A DNA stretch of 64,000 bases from Anaeromyces robustus (Eukaryota; Neocallimastigomycota; Neocallimastigomycetes; Neocallimastigales; Neocallimastigaceae): positions 1 to 64,000 of the forward strand of contig MCFG01000259.1 of assembly GCA_002104895.1 (NCBI GenBank), written 5' to 3'. Positions 48,811-64,000 of this stretch are shown in pieces. The notes beneath the pieces were generated by a model that saw only the letters and a list, made by a program, of their open reading frames with translations, was not told the origin of the DNA and ran no database searches. The stretch's first letter is position 1. Each line of letters starts with the position of its first letter. Position numbers and translations under genes: made by a program.

Positions 48811-50617
48811 ATTTAAAAAAAGTAAAAAGCATTTTTGAATAATATGATATATTAATTAAAAAAAAAAAAAAAAAAAGAAAATAAAGAATAGAAAATATGT
48901 TTTTTTTCTATAAAAGTAATATATTCATATCCTATAATATTGAATTATAATTAATAATTCAGATTTTTTATTAAATCACACAATCACATCTTTTTAACTT
49001 CATAATTTAAATATATATAACATGACTTCATTAATAACAGTTATAATTATTTTATAAATATATCTTTTCATATATATATAATTTTTTTAATATGTAATAT
49101 ATCTGTATACCTTATTCATATATTGTAAAAAAAATATTAATAAAAAAATATAAAAAAAAATTATTTATATTTATAGTATATTAATGTACTTTTTTTTTTG
49201 TACATTATAATGTAGAAATTAAATATTATTTATTTTATTATATCATTTATATATATTATTGAATTGTTTTTCTACTTTTTTTTTTTTAAAAAAAAAGAAA
49301 AATATAAATTTAAATTAATTTAACCTTTATTTTTGAAACGAAATAGAGGTTAAATAATAAATAAAATGAAAATAATAATATATTTATATGGATAATATTG
49401 AAAAAAGTGAATTTCTACATTAAAGTTGTTTTATTTAATTTTTATTATAAATAAATTAAGTATTTTTTTATTTTTTTTTTTTTAACTTGAAATATATATA
49501 ATACATTTAAAATATATATTAAATAATTAACCTTTTTATTATTGTTTTTAAAAGTTTTTTTAAGAAATTAAAATAATAAAAAAAAATTTTTTTTTTTTTC
49601 ATTTTATAAACTTTTTAAAAATTAATTAAACCCATATTTAAAAAAGATTAAATTATATATTGTGTATTATATTTTACATTAAATATATATATATATAATA
49701 AGAACTTTAATTAATAAAAATATTTTTTTAAGATTGTTATTGTATATGTGTATTACAGACTTTTTTTTTCTATGATTAATATAAAAAATATATTTAAAAT
49801 AACAACATAAATTTAAGTTAAAGTAATAAATAAAGTTAAAAAAAAAAATAAACAATATTATGATAAAAACAAAAAACAAAAAAACAAGAAAAAAATGGTA
49901 CAAATATTAATATAAAGTTTATCATTTAAATATATTAAATAAAAATAGCATCGAATAATTTATTGAGCAATTTATTGAGCAGTAAAAATCGTTGCTGCTC
50001 GTAATAGTATTAATATTTCTTTATATATATATATATATTTTTTTTTAGATTTATTTTATTCTACAATAATTTTTTTATTAAAATTAATAGAACAGATTTA
50101 TATAATATTTCTTTTTTGTAATAGAATAATAATTATAATAAAAAAACATTTTAAATTAGAATTAGTATTAATAATATAATTGTTATTTATAATTTATTAC
50201 TTTTTTTTTTCCTTTTACTTATATTTTAATATACTTATTTTTTTAATATTATATAAAACTTTGTATTATAGCAATAATAAATTATTGAATATTAAAAAGT
50301 TTAGAAAAATTGAATTGAAGAAAAAATTATAACAATTATAAAACGAAAATAAAGAGAGAAACTAAAAAAAAAATAATAAAATAAATAATAATAAAAAACA
50401 ATTATTATTTAAATTATTAAAAAGATAGGTAAAAATTAAATAATTAAATAATGGTTACTATCATAAAAACTAGTATATAATCGTAATATTAATTATATTT
50501 TATATACATAATAAATTTTGTATATGTATTATTCAATTCGTGACAGATATAAAAGTAATATATATACACTTAATATATATCTATATATATAGAATTATAT
50601 ACATATATTATTGAAAG
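48811..50617. other. AT-rich intergenic spacer between the two scaffoldin-like genes
   Basis: 1.8 kb with poly-A/T runs and short TA arrays. The minus-strand frame at 49679-49903 is low-complexity and rejected. No remnant of a third gene copy is visible. Confidence 0.75.
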
Positions 50618-52958
50618 ATGAATATTAAAGACCGAAATTGGTAAATATAATCATTTCTTTTTTAATTATGATTTTAAAAATGTAAAATATTAATTTTATT
50701 AATTAATAATAATCAGAATAAGAATATTTATTAAAAATCTCATTTTTTATTTTTATTACTATTATTATTCTTTTTTATATATTTATTAATTATCATAGGA
50801 ATCAATTCCTCATATTTATTATATTTATAATTTTTTGTATAATCCAAAAATCAACACAAACTTCATTAGACAATTGTAGTTGTGATGTTAAGTTTTTTGA
50901 TACAAGTCCAGTATATTGTCTTGACAGTGGATCACTAAGTTCAGTTACAGGAGCATATTCTAGTCTAGCAGATTGTACAAGTGCGGCAACACCGTCTTAC
51001 AGTCCAGTGAGTTCAATTGACGGTGTAGGTGATGGTGAATGGGTTTTCTTTGATGAAAATGGTCATATTTTATCGGCAACATCTACTTCTAACCCAGTTA
51101 GTCAAGCGTATAAATATTCTACAACTACATTAACTGCAATTTCACCATCTCCTACTTCAGATACTTATTATTTAAATAAATATGGAGGTGGAAGTAGAGT
51201 AATTTTACTTGCTAGTGGTGAGGCAGATTTCACAATTGTTCCAAATGCTGCTGCCAATCAGGCATATCCTTCAGAGGGTGCAGTTATTTATTGTACTGGG
51301 CTAAACACATGTGAATTAATAACAGATCTTCAAGGGTTAATTTATGTTAATGCCAATGATTTTCAATCTGTTATTATATATGATTCCTCTAATGTGTTTG
51401 CAATTGAAAATGACATTGTTACTTATCCTTATTTTGTTTATGAAATGGGTGATGATGATGGTTTAATTGATTGCTCATCTAGTAAATGTATAACTCGTAA
51501 AGTAATTCCTAATGATTTTAATGATGTTTCAGGAATCTACGCCTCCGAAGGTTATTATTTAGGAGGTGGATATAATAGTAGTAATTCAATAGAACTTAAA
51601 CTTATTCATTGTACAAGTGATTATGGATGTGAAGAAGAAAAAATGACAACAATTCCTGATTTAGCTTATTTTGTTAATGCAGGTGGAAATAAAAATACTT
51701 TGCCTTTAATTAAATGTGATAAAAATGGAGCCACAACATTGAAAGGAGTAGTTGGTATTTCAGGAACCTTTTATATTAATGGAGATACCACAGATAATTC
51801 TAAACCATTAATTTATTGTGAATCGGATACTTCTTGTAAAGCAGTAGAAGCTGATGAAAGTTTATATTATTTATCTAATACTCATAATATTATTTGGTAC
51901 GATAATTCTAATGGAGAAGGATGGAAAGATGATAATGTTATTAGTGCAAATATGGGTTATTTTATAAATGGAAGAAAAAATGATAATACTAATAAACCTT
52001 TAATTTATTGTTCTGCAGTAGATAGTTGTGATGAAACTACAGCAAATACAGGAGGTTATTATATATTTAGTAATACGAACTATTTAATATCATGTTCTAC
52101 AACTAGTTCTTGTATATTATCATCTGAAGAAGCTGATGAAGGATATTATATAAATAGTCAAAATATAGATAAAGCAACTTTTCCATTAATTTCATGTTCA
52201 GAAACATCTTGTATTTCTTATAAACCAAGAGATAATGGTTATTTCCTTGATCAATCATCCTATTTTAATAATAAATATTATGGTTTAATTTATTGTGTAA
52301 GTATAACCTCTTGTAATGTAACTGATATTATTCCAGGTTTTTATATTAATATGGGATCAGAAGATAGTGAAGTTATTGAATGTAAAAATACATGTCTTTC
52401 TAAACCAGCTAACTCTTGCGTTAGTACTGCTGAAAAAGTAACTATTCCTTCTGGTACATATTGTTTTGAAGATAATGTTTTTAGTTTTGTTTTTAAATCT
52501 TTTGAATTAAACACTACTAGAACAGAATTAGACGAATCTGAAGCTAGTAATTATCTTGCTAGTGTTAGTAGTGATGATCCTATTCAAGCAGATTATATTT
52601 ATTCAATGGTTGGTGCTGACATTTTCCCAGGTATTACATCTTCCATTGAAACCTTATTTAAAGTGTCAAAAAATTCTATTACTCAGGTCATTGAAGATGG
52701 TATTGTTCCTATCAATAAAAAAAATAATTCACGCCTTTTAAATTTCTCAGGAAATGTTTCTATTAATACTTCTATTATACTTTATAAATGTGAAAGTTCT
52801 ACTTCAAAATGTACCCCTGTAAAAACTTGTTCTTCTCAAATCTATATTTATGATTCAGGAAGTGGAAAAGGTTTATACTGTAGTGGTTCTACCTTGACTT
52901 CTATAATGGAAGCTGGTTTCTACCTTGATGGTAATATATATATATAAATATATTAATA

Positions 52959-53009
<51 letters not shown>

Positions 53010-55622
53010 GATTTTAATTATACTTTGAAAAAAATAATATAAATTATTTATTTTTTAATATATTTTAATACTTTACTCATTAATTTCTATTAATAAATAG
53101 GTAGTAGAATAATTAATAATAAAACTCCATATGTATTAAAATGTGATTCGTCTGGAAATTGTACATCTTTATCACCAAAAAATGTTTATTTAATTAATTC
53201 AGGTTATGATTCATCTACAAAAAAATTAATTCGTTGTGATTCAGGTACTTGTATGACCACTGAAGCAACTATTGGTTATTATTTAGGTTATGATCAAAAA
53301 AGTATTATTCAATGTACTTCTCCAACAAAATGTGTTCAACAAAATGTAAATGTTTTCCGTTATTTTTTAAATAATGGTGCTATTAATTCTTCTAAATTAC
53401 TCATTCAATGTAATTCTGGAAAATGTTCTCTTATTAATCCAAATTCTGGTTATTATTTAACTCACAGTACTTCTATTTTAATTAATTGTATTTCAAGAAC
53501 TCAATGTACAGAAGTTAGTGTTACTGATGGTTATTATACATCTGGCTATAAAGGAACAACTACTACCAAATATATTATTCATTGTTCAAATATCAATGAA
53601 AATGTTAAATGTAGTTTAGAATCTACATCTGTAGGTGCCTATGTTACTAATGATTCAAATATATTAGTTAATTGTGATGAAAATGATTGTACTACTATTA
53701 TTGCTAAAAACGGTATTTTCCGTTCTGCTACTTCTTTTACTTCTTCATCAAGAACTAAAAGATATGAAAGTAATGAAAAAGAATTAATCAATTCAGAGGA
53801 TAATATGAGTTATATTGATAATCATCTTCAGAAAAGAGATAAAGTTTATAATTTAATTAGTTGTGATGATGAAAATTGTAGAGAATTATCTCCATCAGAA
53901 TTAGCTACTATACCCATTTGTTCATTTAATAGTAATAAATGTTATATTACATATGAGTATTCTATAACAAGTCAAGCAACAACAAATTTATCAGCAGGTG
54001 GTTACTGTACAAATCGTGATCGTTCTAAACTTTATTTTGCTACTGATAGTATTGTAGTAGAATCTAATATTATTTCTGGTACTACATCTACTTTCGTTCA
54101 TACAACAACTAATACAAATTGTATAGAAGTTTCTAAGGCTTATAAATCTTATTATTACACAGTAGGATCTACCATTTATCGTTTAGATGATAATCGTATC
54201 ACTCAAGTGGTCGATAAAGGTTACTACTTTATTAATGTTATTGATAATACATTAGCAACGGGTCATACAATTGATGAATATAATAATAGTTATGTTAAAA
54301 TTTATAAATGTAATGGTATTGCTTGTACTATAATTGATAATTTAAAAACTATTTCATATTTTGCTGATGTTAATAAAAAAATCATTAAATATGATCCTGA
54401 ATTACAGAAATATTCTTTTGCTTACAATAAAGATATTATTTGTATTTATGAAAACAACCAATGTACACCTAAATATGATTTAGAAAAAAGAGAATTCTGT
54501 ATTACTTATTTAGGAGAATTAGCATTAACTAGTAAAGATATTAAATCTCGTGAATCTGGAGATTGCTTTAAAAGTGAAAGTACTGATCATAATATTTATG
54601 GATTTTCTCAATATTTATATAAAATGGATCAATTTTCTGCTATAATGGTCGATAATACTGCTTATTATCTTGTAACTAAATCTACAAATTCTACAGCAGA
54701 AGTGAAAGATTATTATAAAAAACCAAAAAGCATTGTTATTTATGGTTGTATTAAAAAGAATTGTAATATTTATAATGCAAAAGAAAAAGTTTATTATTAT
54801 GATAATACTAGTAAATCTATGTATCGTCTTGTTGATGGTGTTTGGGAAGCACCATCAAAAGGAGGATATGCATATATTTCAATTAGTCCAAATGAAAACT
54901 TTATTTATAAATTCAGTATTAAACAAAATGAAGTTATTATTGAACAAAAAGTTAGTAATGGTTTCTTCCATACTGTAGATGGAGAAATGTTTGAATGTTC
55001 TAATGATGATTGTAAAACTATTACAGATTCTGGTTATGTTTTCACTAATAATGGTGAAATTTATTATTGTGAATATGATTCTGAAGAATTAGAAGAAACT
55101 GTTTGTAAACTTCAATCTTGTGTTATAGGTGAATATTATTACATTGATAATTACTACTATAGATGTGATAGTGGTAGTGTTTTAAATCTTATTTCTTCTA
55201 AAAATTGTGTTCAATCTACTAAATATATTATTAATTTCCCAACCATTTTAAGTGATGATTATCCATCAAAAGTAAGAACAGCTGTTGATAAAATTGCTCG
55301 TAATAATAATTCAACAGCTACTGTAAAAAAGGGACATAATTATTTACCAGTAGTTCCAGCAGTATATACCAATTGTACTTATAATTTCGAAGATAAAGAA
55401 GCAACTTTCGATTTATTATGTGTTAAAAATTATGTTATTCTTAACCATGAAAATGAACCTGAAATTTGTTCTGTAAGTAATATGGGATATGTTGTTTGTT
55501 CAGAAGATCCAGAAAATCCAAATAAATGTAATCCAAGTTTGGCTTATAGATCTATTTATCTTTCCTTATCACAAGTTCTAATAATAATAATAACAATAAT
55601 ATTATCTATATACTATTTATAG
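50618..55622 (+). CDS. Scaffoldin-like cysteine-rich repeat protein 2, about 1558 aa, three exons
   Basis: Exons are 50618-50640, 50799-52930 and 53101-55622 (4677 nt, in frame). Both introns lie at the same positions and phases as in the gene upstream, and exon 1 is nearly identical (MNIKDRNW against MNIKRRNW). The signal peptide is FLIFIIFIIFCIIQ. The same Cys repeats (YYINSQNID...PLISCSETSCI) and the same C-terminal domain follow, then the hydrophobic tail VLIIIITIILSIYYL. It lacks the acidic insert of paralogue 1. Intron 2 contains an ATT microsatellite. It is clearly a tandem duplicate. Parts of exon 3 are almost identical in DNA to paralogue 1 (see finding on 47811-48081), while exon 2 is much more diverged. 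Probable role is a cell-surface scaffold for plant-wall enzymes. Confidence 0.72.
52960..53009 (+). repeat. ATT microsatellite in intron 2
   Basis: About 16 ATT units inside the second intron of the scaffoldin-like gene 2. The matching intron of gene 1 lacks it. Confidence 0.95.
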
Positions 55623-56401
55623 ATTAAATATATAAATTTGAAAGATATATTACATACATTAAGTCATAATAGCCATTTTTATTATATTTTTTATCCCATT
55701 AATAATTCCTTATTAATAGCATTAATAATATTAATAATATATTATTAAAATATACCAATATTTAATATTTTATACAATATTTTTCTTTTTCTTAAATTTT
55801 ATTTAAATTAAAATATGAAAAAGAAGAAAGTTATAAAATTTTATTATTTTTTTAAATACAAAAAGATTTTTTTTTATATTATTTACAAAGATAACAATTT
55901 TTAAAGAAATAAATTTTATTTGATTTTTTGTATTTATTTTTTTTATTTTTTAAAATATTTTATTATATAAATATATATATTTATTAAAAAATGTATATAT
56001 AAAATATATTTTTTTATTAGCTACGATACATTAAGATAAAAAATTACTAATGTAATTTAGAACTTCATATATATATAAAAGTATATATATATATTTTTCT
56101 GTAATATAACATATAAATAAATAAAACATAAAAAATAATTTATATGTAATGTTTATAAATTAATAAATTCTTTTTTTAATAATTAGTATAGTGAATTTAT
56201 AAATTAATGCATCATAAATATTTTTATTACATATATTAAATTAATAAATATTTTTTTAAAGATATATTTATAGATTTTAAAAATAATAAAAAAATTTTTT
56301 CTCTATTTAGGATATAAAAAATATTTCAAAAAAAAAAATATTTTATTTAGAATTAGAGCACTAAAGTGTAGAATTATTTATGTACATTTTTATATATTAT
56401 T
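55623..56401. other. AT-rich intergenic spacer
   Basis: No gene. TA runs near 56068-56094 and A/T homopolymers only. Confidence 0.8.
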
Positions 56402-57910
56402 ATGGAATATTATAAGAACAAAAATATACCATTGGATATTGACAATTTTTTAAAAATTGTTAATATTCATAATGTAAATGAGTTAAACTTAATTTTAAAG
56501 TATCATCAAAACTATTCATGTAACTTAAAAAATCTATTGATATATTTAATAGAAAATAAAATGGATTTATCTTTAATAAATAAGGTTTTAAATATTATAG
56601 AGGATGTTAATTACCAAACTGATGATAAAAAAATACCATTATTTGAAGCCGTTAAACAGAATAACTTTGTTTTAGCAGATTTATTATTGAAACACAATGG
56701 GGATATAAACTTTGTTAATGACCATCATGAGAATTTACTTTCTTATCTATTTAAAACAAAAAAAATCAATAAGCATCAATTTTATTATTTATTAAATAAT
56801 AATATAAACATTAATTTACAAGATAATGAAGGAAATACATGTCTAATGAATATTATTAATTATGGGAAATATGAATATGTTCATAATATTTTAAATCATT
56901 TTTATAACGATTCACAGTTTATCATTGATATTCTTTTATATTATAGGACTCAAAAAGAGCGTGATGTTAATTTTATAATTAAAAAAATGAATGAACAAAA
57001 GGAAAAAATTTATATTCATCTTAAAAATAATGATAATGATACCCCTCTAATTCTTGCATGTCGTCAAAATAATTATGATATTGTGAAAGAACTTCTTCAA
57101 TTTAATAATACTTATATTAATAATAAAGGAGAAGATAGTAAAACAGCTTTAATTTGGGCAATATATAGAGAAAATATAGATATTATTAAATTACTTTTAT
57201 CATATGGTGCTGATATTAATGCAAAAGATTTTTATGGTATGTCTCCATTATCTAATGCTTGTCAAAGTGGAAATTTCACTATAGTAGAATTTTTAATAAA
57301 AAATGGCGCTAACATTGATATAAAAGATAATACTGGTTTGTCATCACTTGTATATTCTATTACTAATGATAATGACAAAATATCAAAATATTTGATAGAG
57401 AATGATATACATTTTAATGATGTAGATTGTATGGGGAAGATTCCTTTAATTTGGTCAAGTCAATCAAACAATCTTACTATTACAAAATTATTATTAGATA
57501 AAGGTTCAGATATTAATTATAAGGATAATCATGGAATGACTTCATTAATGTGGGCTTGCAAACAACGAAATATATATATTGTAGAAATATTAGTTAAATA
57601 TGGCGCTAATCTACATTTAAAAGACATTCATGAAAAAACATGTTTAATTCATTCAATAATATATGGAAATAATGAGATTATAAAACTTTTATTATCTAAT
57701 GGTTGTGATATTAATAGTAAAGATAAATTTGGCAAATCTGCACTACTATATGCAATTGATAATAATTTAGAAGAAATAGTAGAAATATTATTTAATAATG
57801 GTGCTAATCTATATGATCATGATAATAATAATCATACAGTACTTCAATATATTAAAAATAGTAATAATAAAAGTATTTTAAATTCATATATGAAAAGAAT
57901 GCATTTATAA
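56402..57910 (+). CDS. Ankyrin-repeat protein, 502 aa
   Basis: Single exon. From about residue 75 onward the protein is a continuous array of roughly eleven ankyrin repeats. The clearest is TALIWAIYRENIDIIKLLLSYGADINAKDFYG, here split as TALIWAIYRENIDII and LLLSYGADINAKD, and others follow with GMSPLSNACQSGNFTIVEFL and GMTSLMWACKQRNIYIVEIL. The first 70 residues (LDIDNFLKIVNIHNVNELNLI onward) look like diverged helical repeats. There is no signal peptide or membrane segment and no catalytic domain. Ankyrin arrays mediate protein binding, and the partner cannot be told. Large ankyrin families are common in early-diverging fungi. Transcribed in the same direction as both neighbours. Confidence 0.88.
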   Translation: MEYYKNKNIPLDIDNFLKIVNIHNVNELNLILKYHQNYSCNLKNLLIYLIENKMDLSLINKVLNIIEDVNYQTDDKKIPLFEAVKQNNFVLADLLLKHNGDINFVNDHHENLLSYLFKTKKINKHQFYYLLNNNININLQDNEGNTCLMNIINYGKYEYVHNILNHFYNDSQFIIDILLYYRTQKERDVNFIIKKMNEQKEKIYIHLKNNDNDTPLILACRQNNYDIVKELLQFNNTYINNKGEDSKTALIWAIYRENIDIIKLLLSYGADINAKDFYGMSPLSNACQSGNFTIVEFLIKNGANIDIKDNTGLSSLVYSITNDNDKISKYLIENDIHFNDVDCMGKIPLIWSSQSNNLTITKLLLDKGSDINYKDNHGMTSLMWACKQRNIYIVEILVKYGANLHLKDIHEKTCLIHSIIYGNNEIIKLLLSNGCDINSKDKFGKSALLYAIDNNLEEIVEILFNNGANLYDHDNNNHTVLQYIKNSNNKSILNSYMKRMHL

Positions 57911-58501
57911 TATAAAATATTAATTAGAAAAAGGAATATATATGTACTAAAATAATTATATTTTAATAATCATAATAATTAATTATTATATAAAATAATG
58001 TTAACAAAAATTTATAATTATCTATTAGAAAACTAATAAATAAGAGTTTAATATTATTATATTATTCTACTTATACTATTAGTAAATTATTTATTAATTA
58101 TTTTTTTTAATATTCATTTAATAAATTGCTATTAATATTAATTTACATAATCATTATTATTTATATATATACTTGTATATTAACACATCTATTTTTACTG
58201 TTTTTTTTTTTTTTTATTTTTTTTTTTTTATTAATTTTTATTTAAACTATTTATTGATATTATTGTATTATTTATACTAATATAAAAATAATTTTTCATA
58301 TTATGATATTTTATTTTAGTTAACACAATCTTATTTTAATTATTCATATTAGAATATTTAAATATATCAAATATTTCATATAGAATATAGAAAATTTCCT
58401 TTAATTTAATAATTGCTTTTAAAATATAATAAAAATAAACTTTTTTTATTTAATTACTTTATAAATAAATAAATTTTTATAAAATAAAATTAAATTAATA
58501 A

Positions 58502-58536
<35 letters not shown>

Positions 58537-59411
58537 ATGAATAAATAAATAATAAATAATAAATCAATAAATAAATAATGAATAAATAAATGAATAAATA
58601 AATAATAAATAATAAATAAATAAATAAATAAATAAATAATGAATAAATAAATAAAAAAAAATTTTTTTAATTCTAATTATTGATGTATAGTACATATACA
58701 TAATACAACTTTGGTCAAAAAAAAATACAATATAATATGTATAATACATAATTAGCATATTAATAATTTACTTGTCATATATTAAATTATTTAGATTTTA
58801 TATTTATTTATTTATAAAAATTTATATATTTATTTTTTTATATTTATTTATTTATTTATTAAATTTTATTTATTAATTTATTCATAAAAAAAAAATAAAG
58901 AACTTTTTAATAATAATTATGTTATACCTAATTTTTAATTTAGATTATTAATTTAATTAATATTTTTAGATAATAATAAAATATATAAAAAATTACTATA
59001 AAAATAAAAAGTAAATATTTGTATATTTAATTTTTAAAAAAGTTTTATAAAAAAAAAAAAAGATTAAATTGAAAAATTGAAATGAAATAAATACCTTTTT
59101 TTTTTTTGTTGAAAAATTAAAAATTTATATAAAAATAATTAATTATATCTTTTATTTTTTTTTTTTTATTGTTTATATATCAATATTTTTCATTTTACAA
59201 TTGATATTTTTATTAAACAAAAAAAAAAAAAATAAAAACTTGATTATAAGTAGTAAAAGCAAATTAAACTGTAGAGTATTTAAAATAGTATATAAAAATA
59301 TATATTATATTTTTTATTATTTTTATTATTTTTATTATTTATATATATTGGTTATATTAGTTAATATAATAATATAATTATTATAATAAAATTTTAAATA
59401 TTAAAAAAAAG
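57911..59411. other. AT-rich intergenic stretch
   Basis: 1.5 kb. 58500-58652 is an AAAT/TAAA-type array, and the frame at 58564-58758 derives from it. 59281-59411, directly upstream of Argonaute, has TATA-rich sequence and an A-rich leader ending AAAAAAAAG before the ATG. No other signal seen. Confidence 0.75.
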
Positions 59412-63593
<4,182 letters not shown>

Positions 63594-63726
63594 AATATAT
63601 TAAGAAGTCTAAAATAATAATAATAAAAAAATTGTTTAAAATATATAATAATAAAAAAGTTAAAAAAAAAACAAAAAAAAAAAAAAAAAAACAAAAAAGT
63701 AAAAAAGCAAAAAAAAAAAAAAAAAA

Positions 63727-63766
<40 letters not shown>

Positions 63767-64000
63767 AATTAAAATTATTATAAACGAGTATTTTATATGA
63801 ACAAAAAAAAAAAAAAAGAATGAAAAGTAACAATTATAATAATAATTATAATAATAATAATAGTAATAATAATAATAATAAATTAATAAAATGAATTAAA
63901 AATAATTAAATAATAAATAATCACAAAAATATAATAATAAATAATAAAAAGGTTAATATTTTAATATATATGTATATATATAATAAATGATTATTATATT
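63594..64000. other. 3' flank of Argonaute, A-rich
   Basis: Includes AAAAAAAGC/AAAAC-type runs at 63650-63764, then A/T spacer to the window end. No gene or RNA seen. Confidence 0.8.

Overview
The window looks like nuclear DNA of an anaerobic gut fungus (Neocallimastigomycota). The evidence is the extreme A+T content, long A/T homopolymers and TTTA/TAA microsatellites, and genes with short AT-rich GT-AG introns. Two adjacent secreted cysteine-rich repeat proteins resemble fungal cellulosome scaffoldins, a FLYWCH finger fragment is present, and one small gene looks bacterial. This assignment comes from composition and gene content, not from a database match.

1-13.5 kb is a graveyard of mobile elements. 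It holds a minus-strand Ty3/gypsy-like Gag fossil at the left edge, a 509-bp MITE with 8-bp target duplications, and two solo LTRs of one family (4312-5645 and 10398-11732), each with a perfect 5-bp target duplication. A gag-bearing LTR fossil (about 9.2-12.9 kb) received the second solo LTR. 13530-17830 is a terminal-inverted-repeat element with an 8-bp target duplication. It carries three unidentified minus-strand reading frames between two 190-bp direct repeats and shows no transposase. 17.9-28.8 kb is nearly gene-free and very AT-rich, with decayed LTR copies, MITE-like ends, a FLYWCH relic and a possible orphan exon pair. 28816-34086 is a Ty1/copia element with LTRs that differ at one visible position.

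From 34.8 kb the window becomes genic. A six-exon minus-strand gene for a GMF/ADF-homology protein (34828-36136) has one intron that looks U12-type AT-AC. It is followed by a small secreted Cys-rich protein, a bacterial-like DUF6985-type protein on the minus strand, two tandem scaffoldin-like genes (43598-48810 and 50618-55622) with the same three-exon plan, an ankyrin-repeat protein, and a seven-exon Argonaute (59412-63593) with a complete catalytic tetrad. Summing my inferred exons for GMF, both scaffoldin-like genes and Argonaute gives lengths divisible by three without internal stops, which supports the models.

Functionally, the scaffoldin-like pair fits extracellular assembly of plant-wall-degrading enzymes, GMF fits Arp2/3-actin turnover, and Argonaute fits small-RNA silencing, a plausible restraint on the retroelements in the left half.
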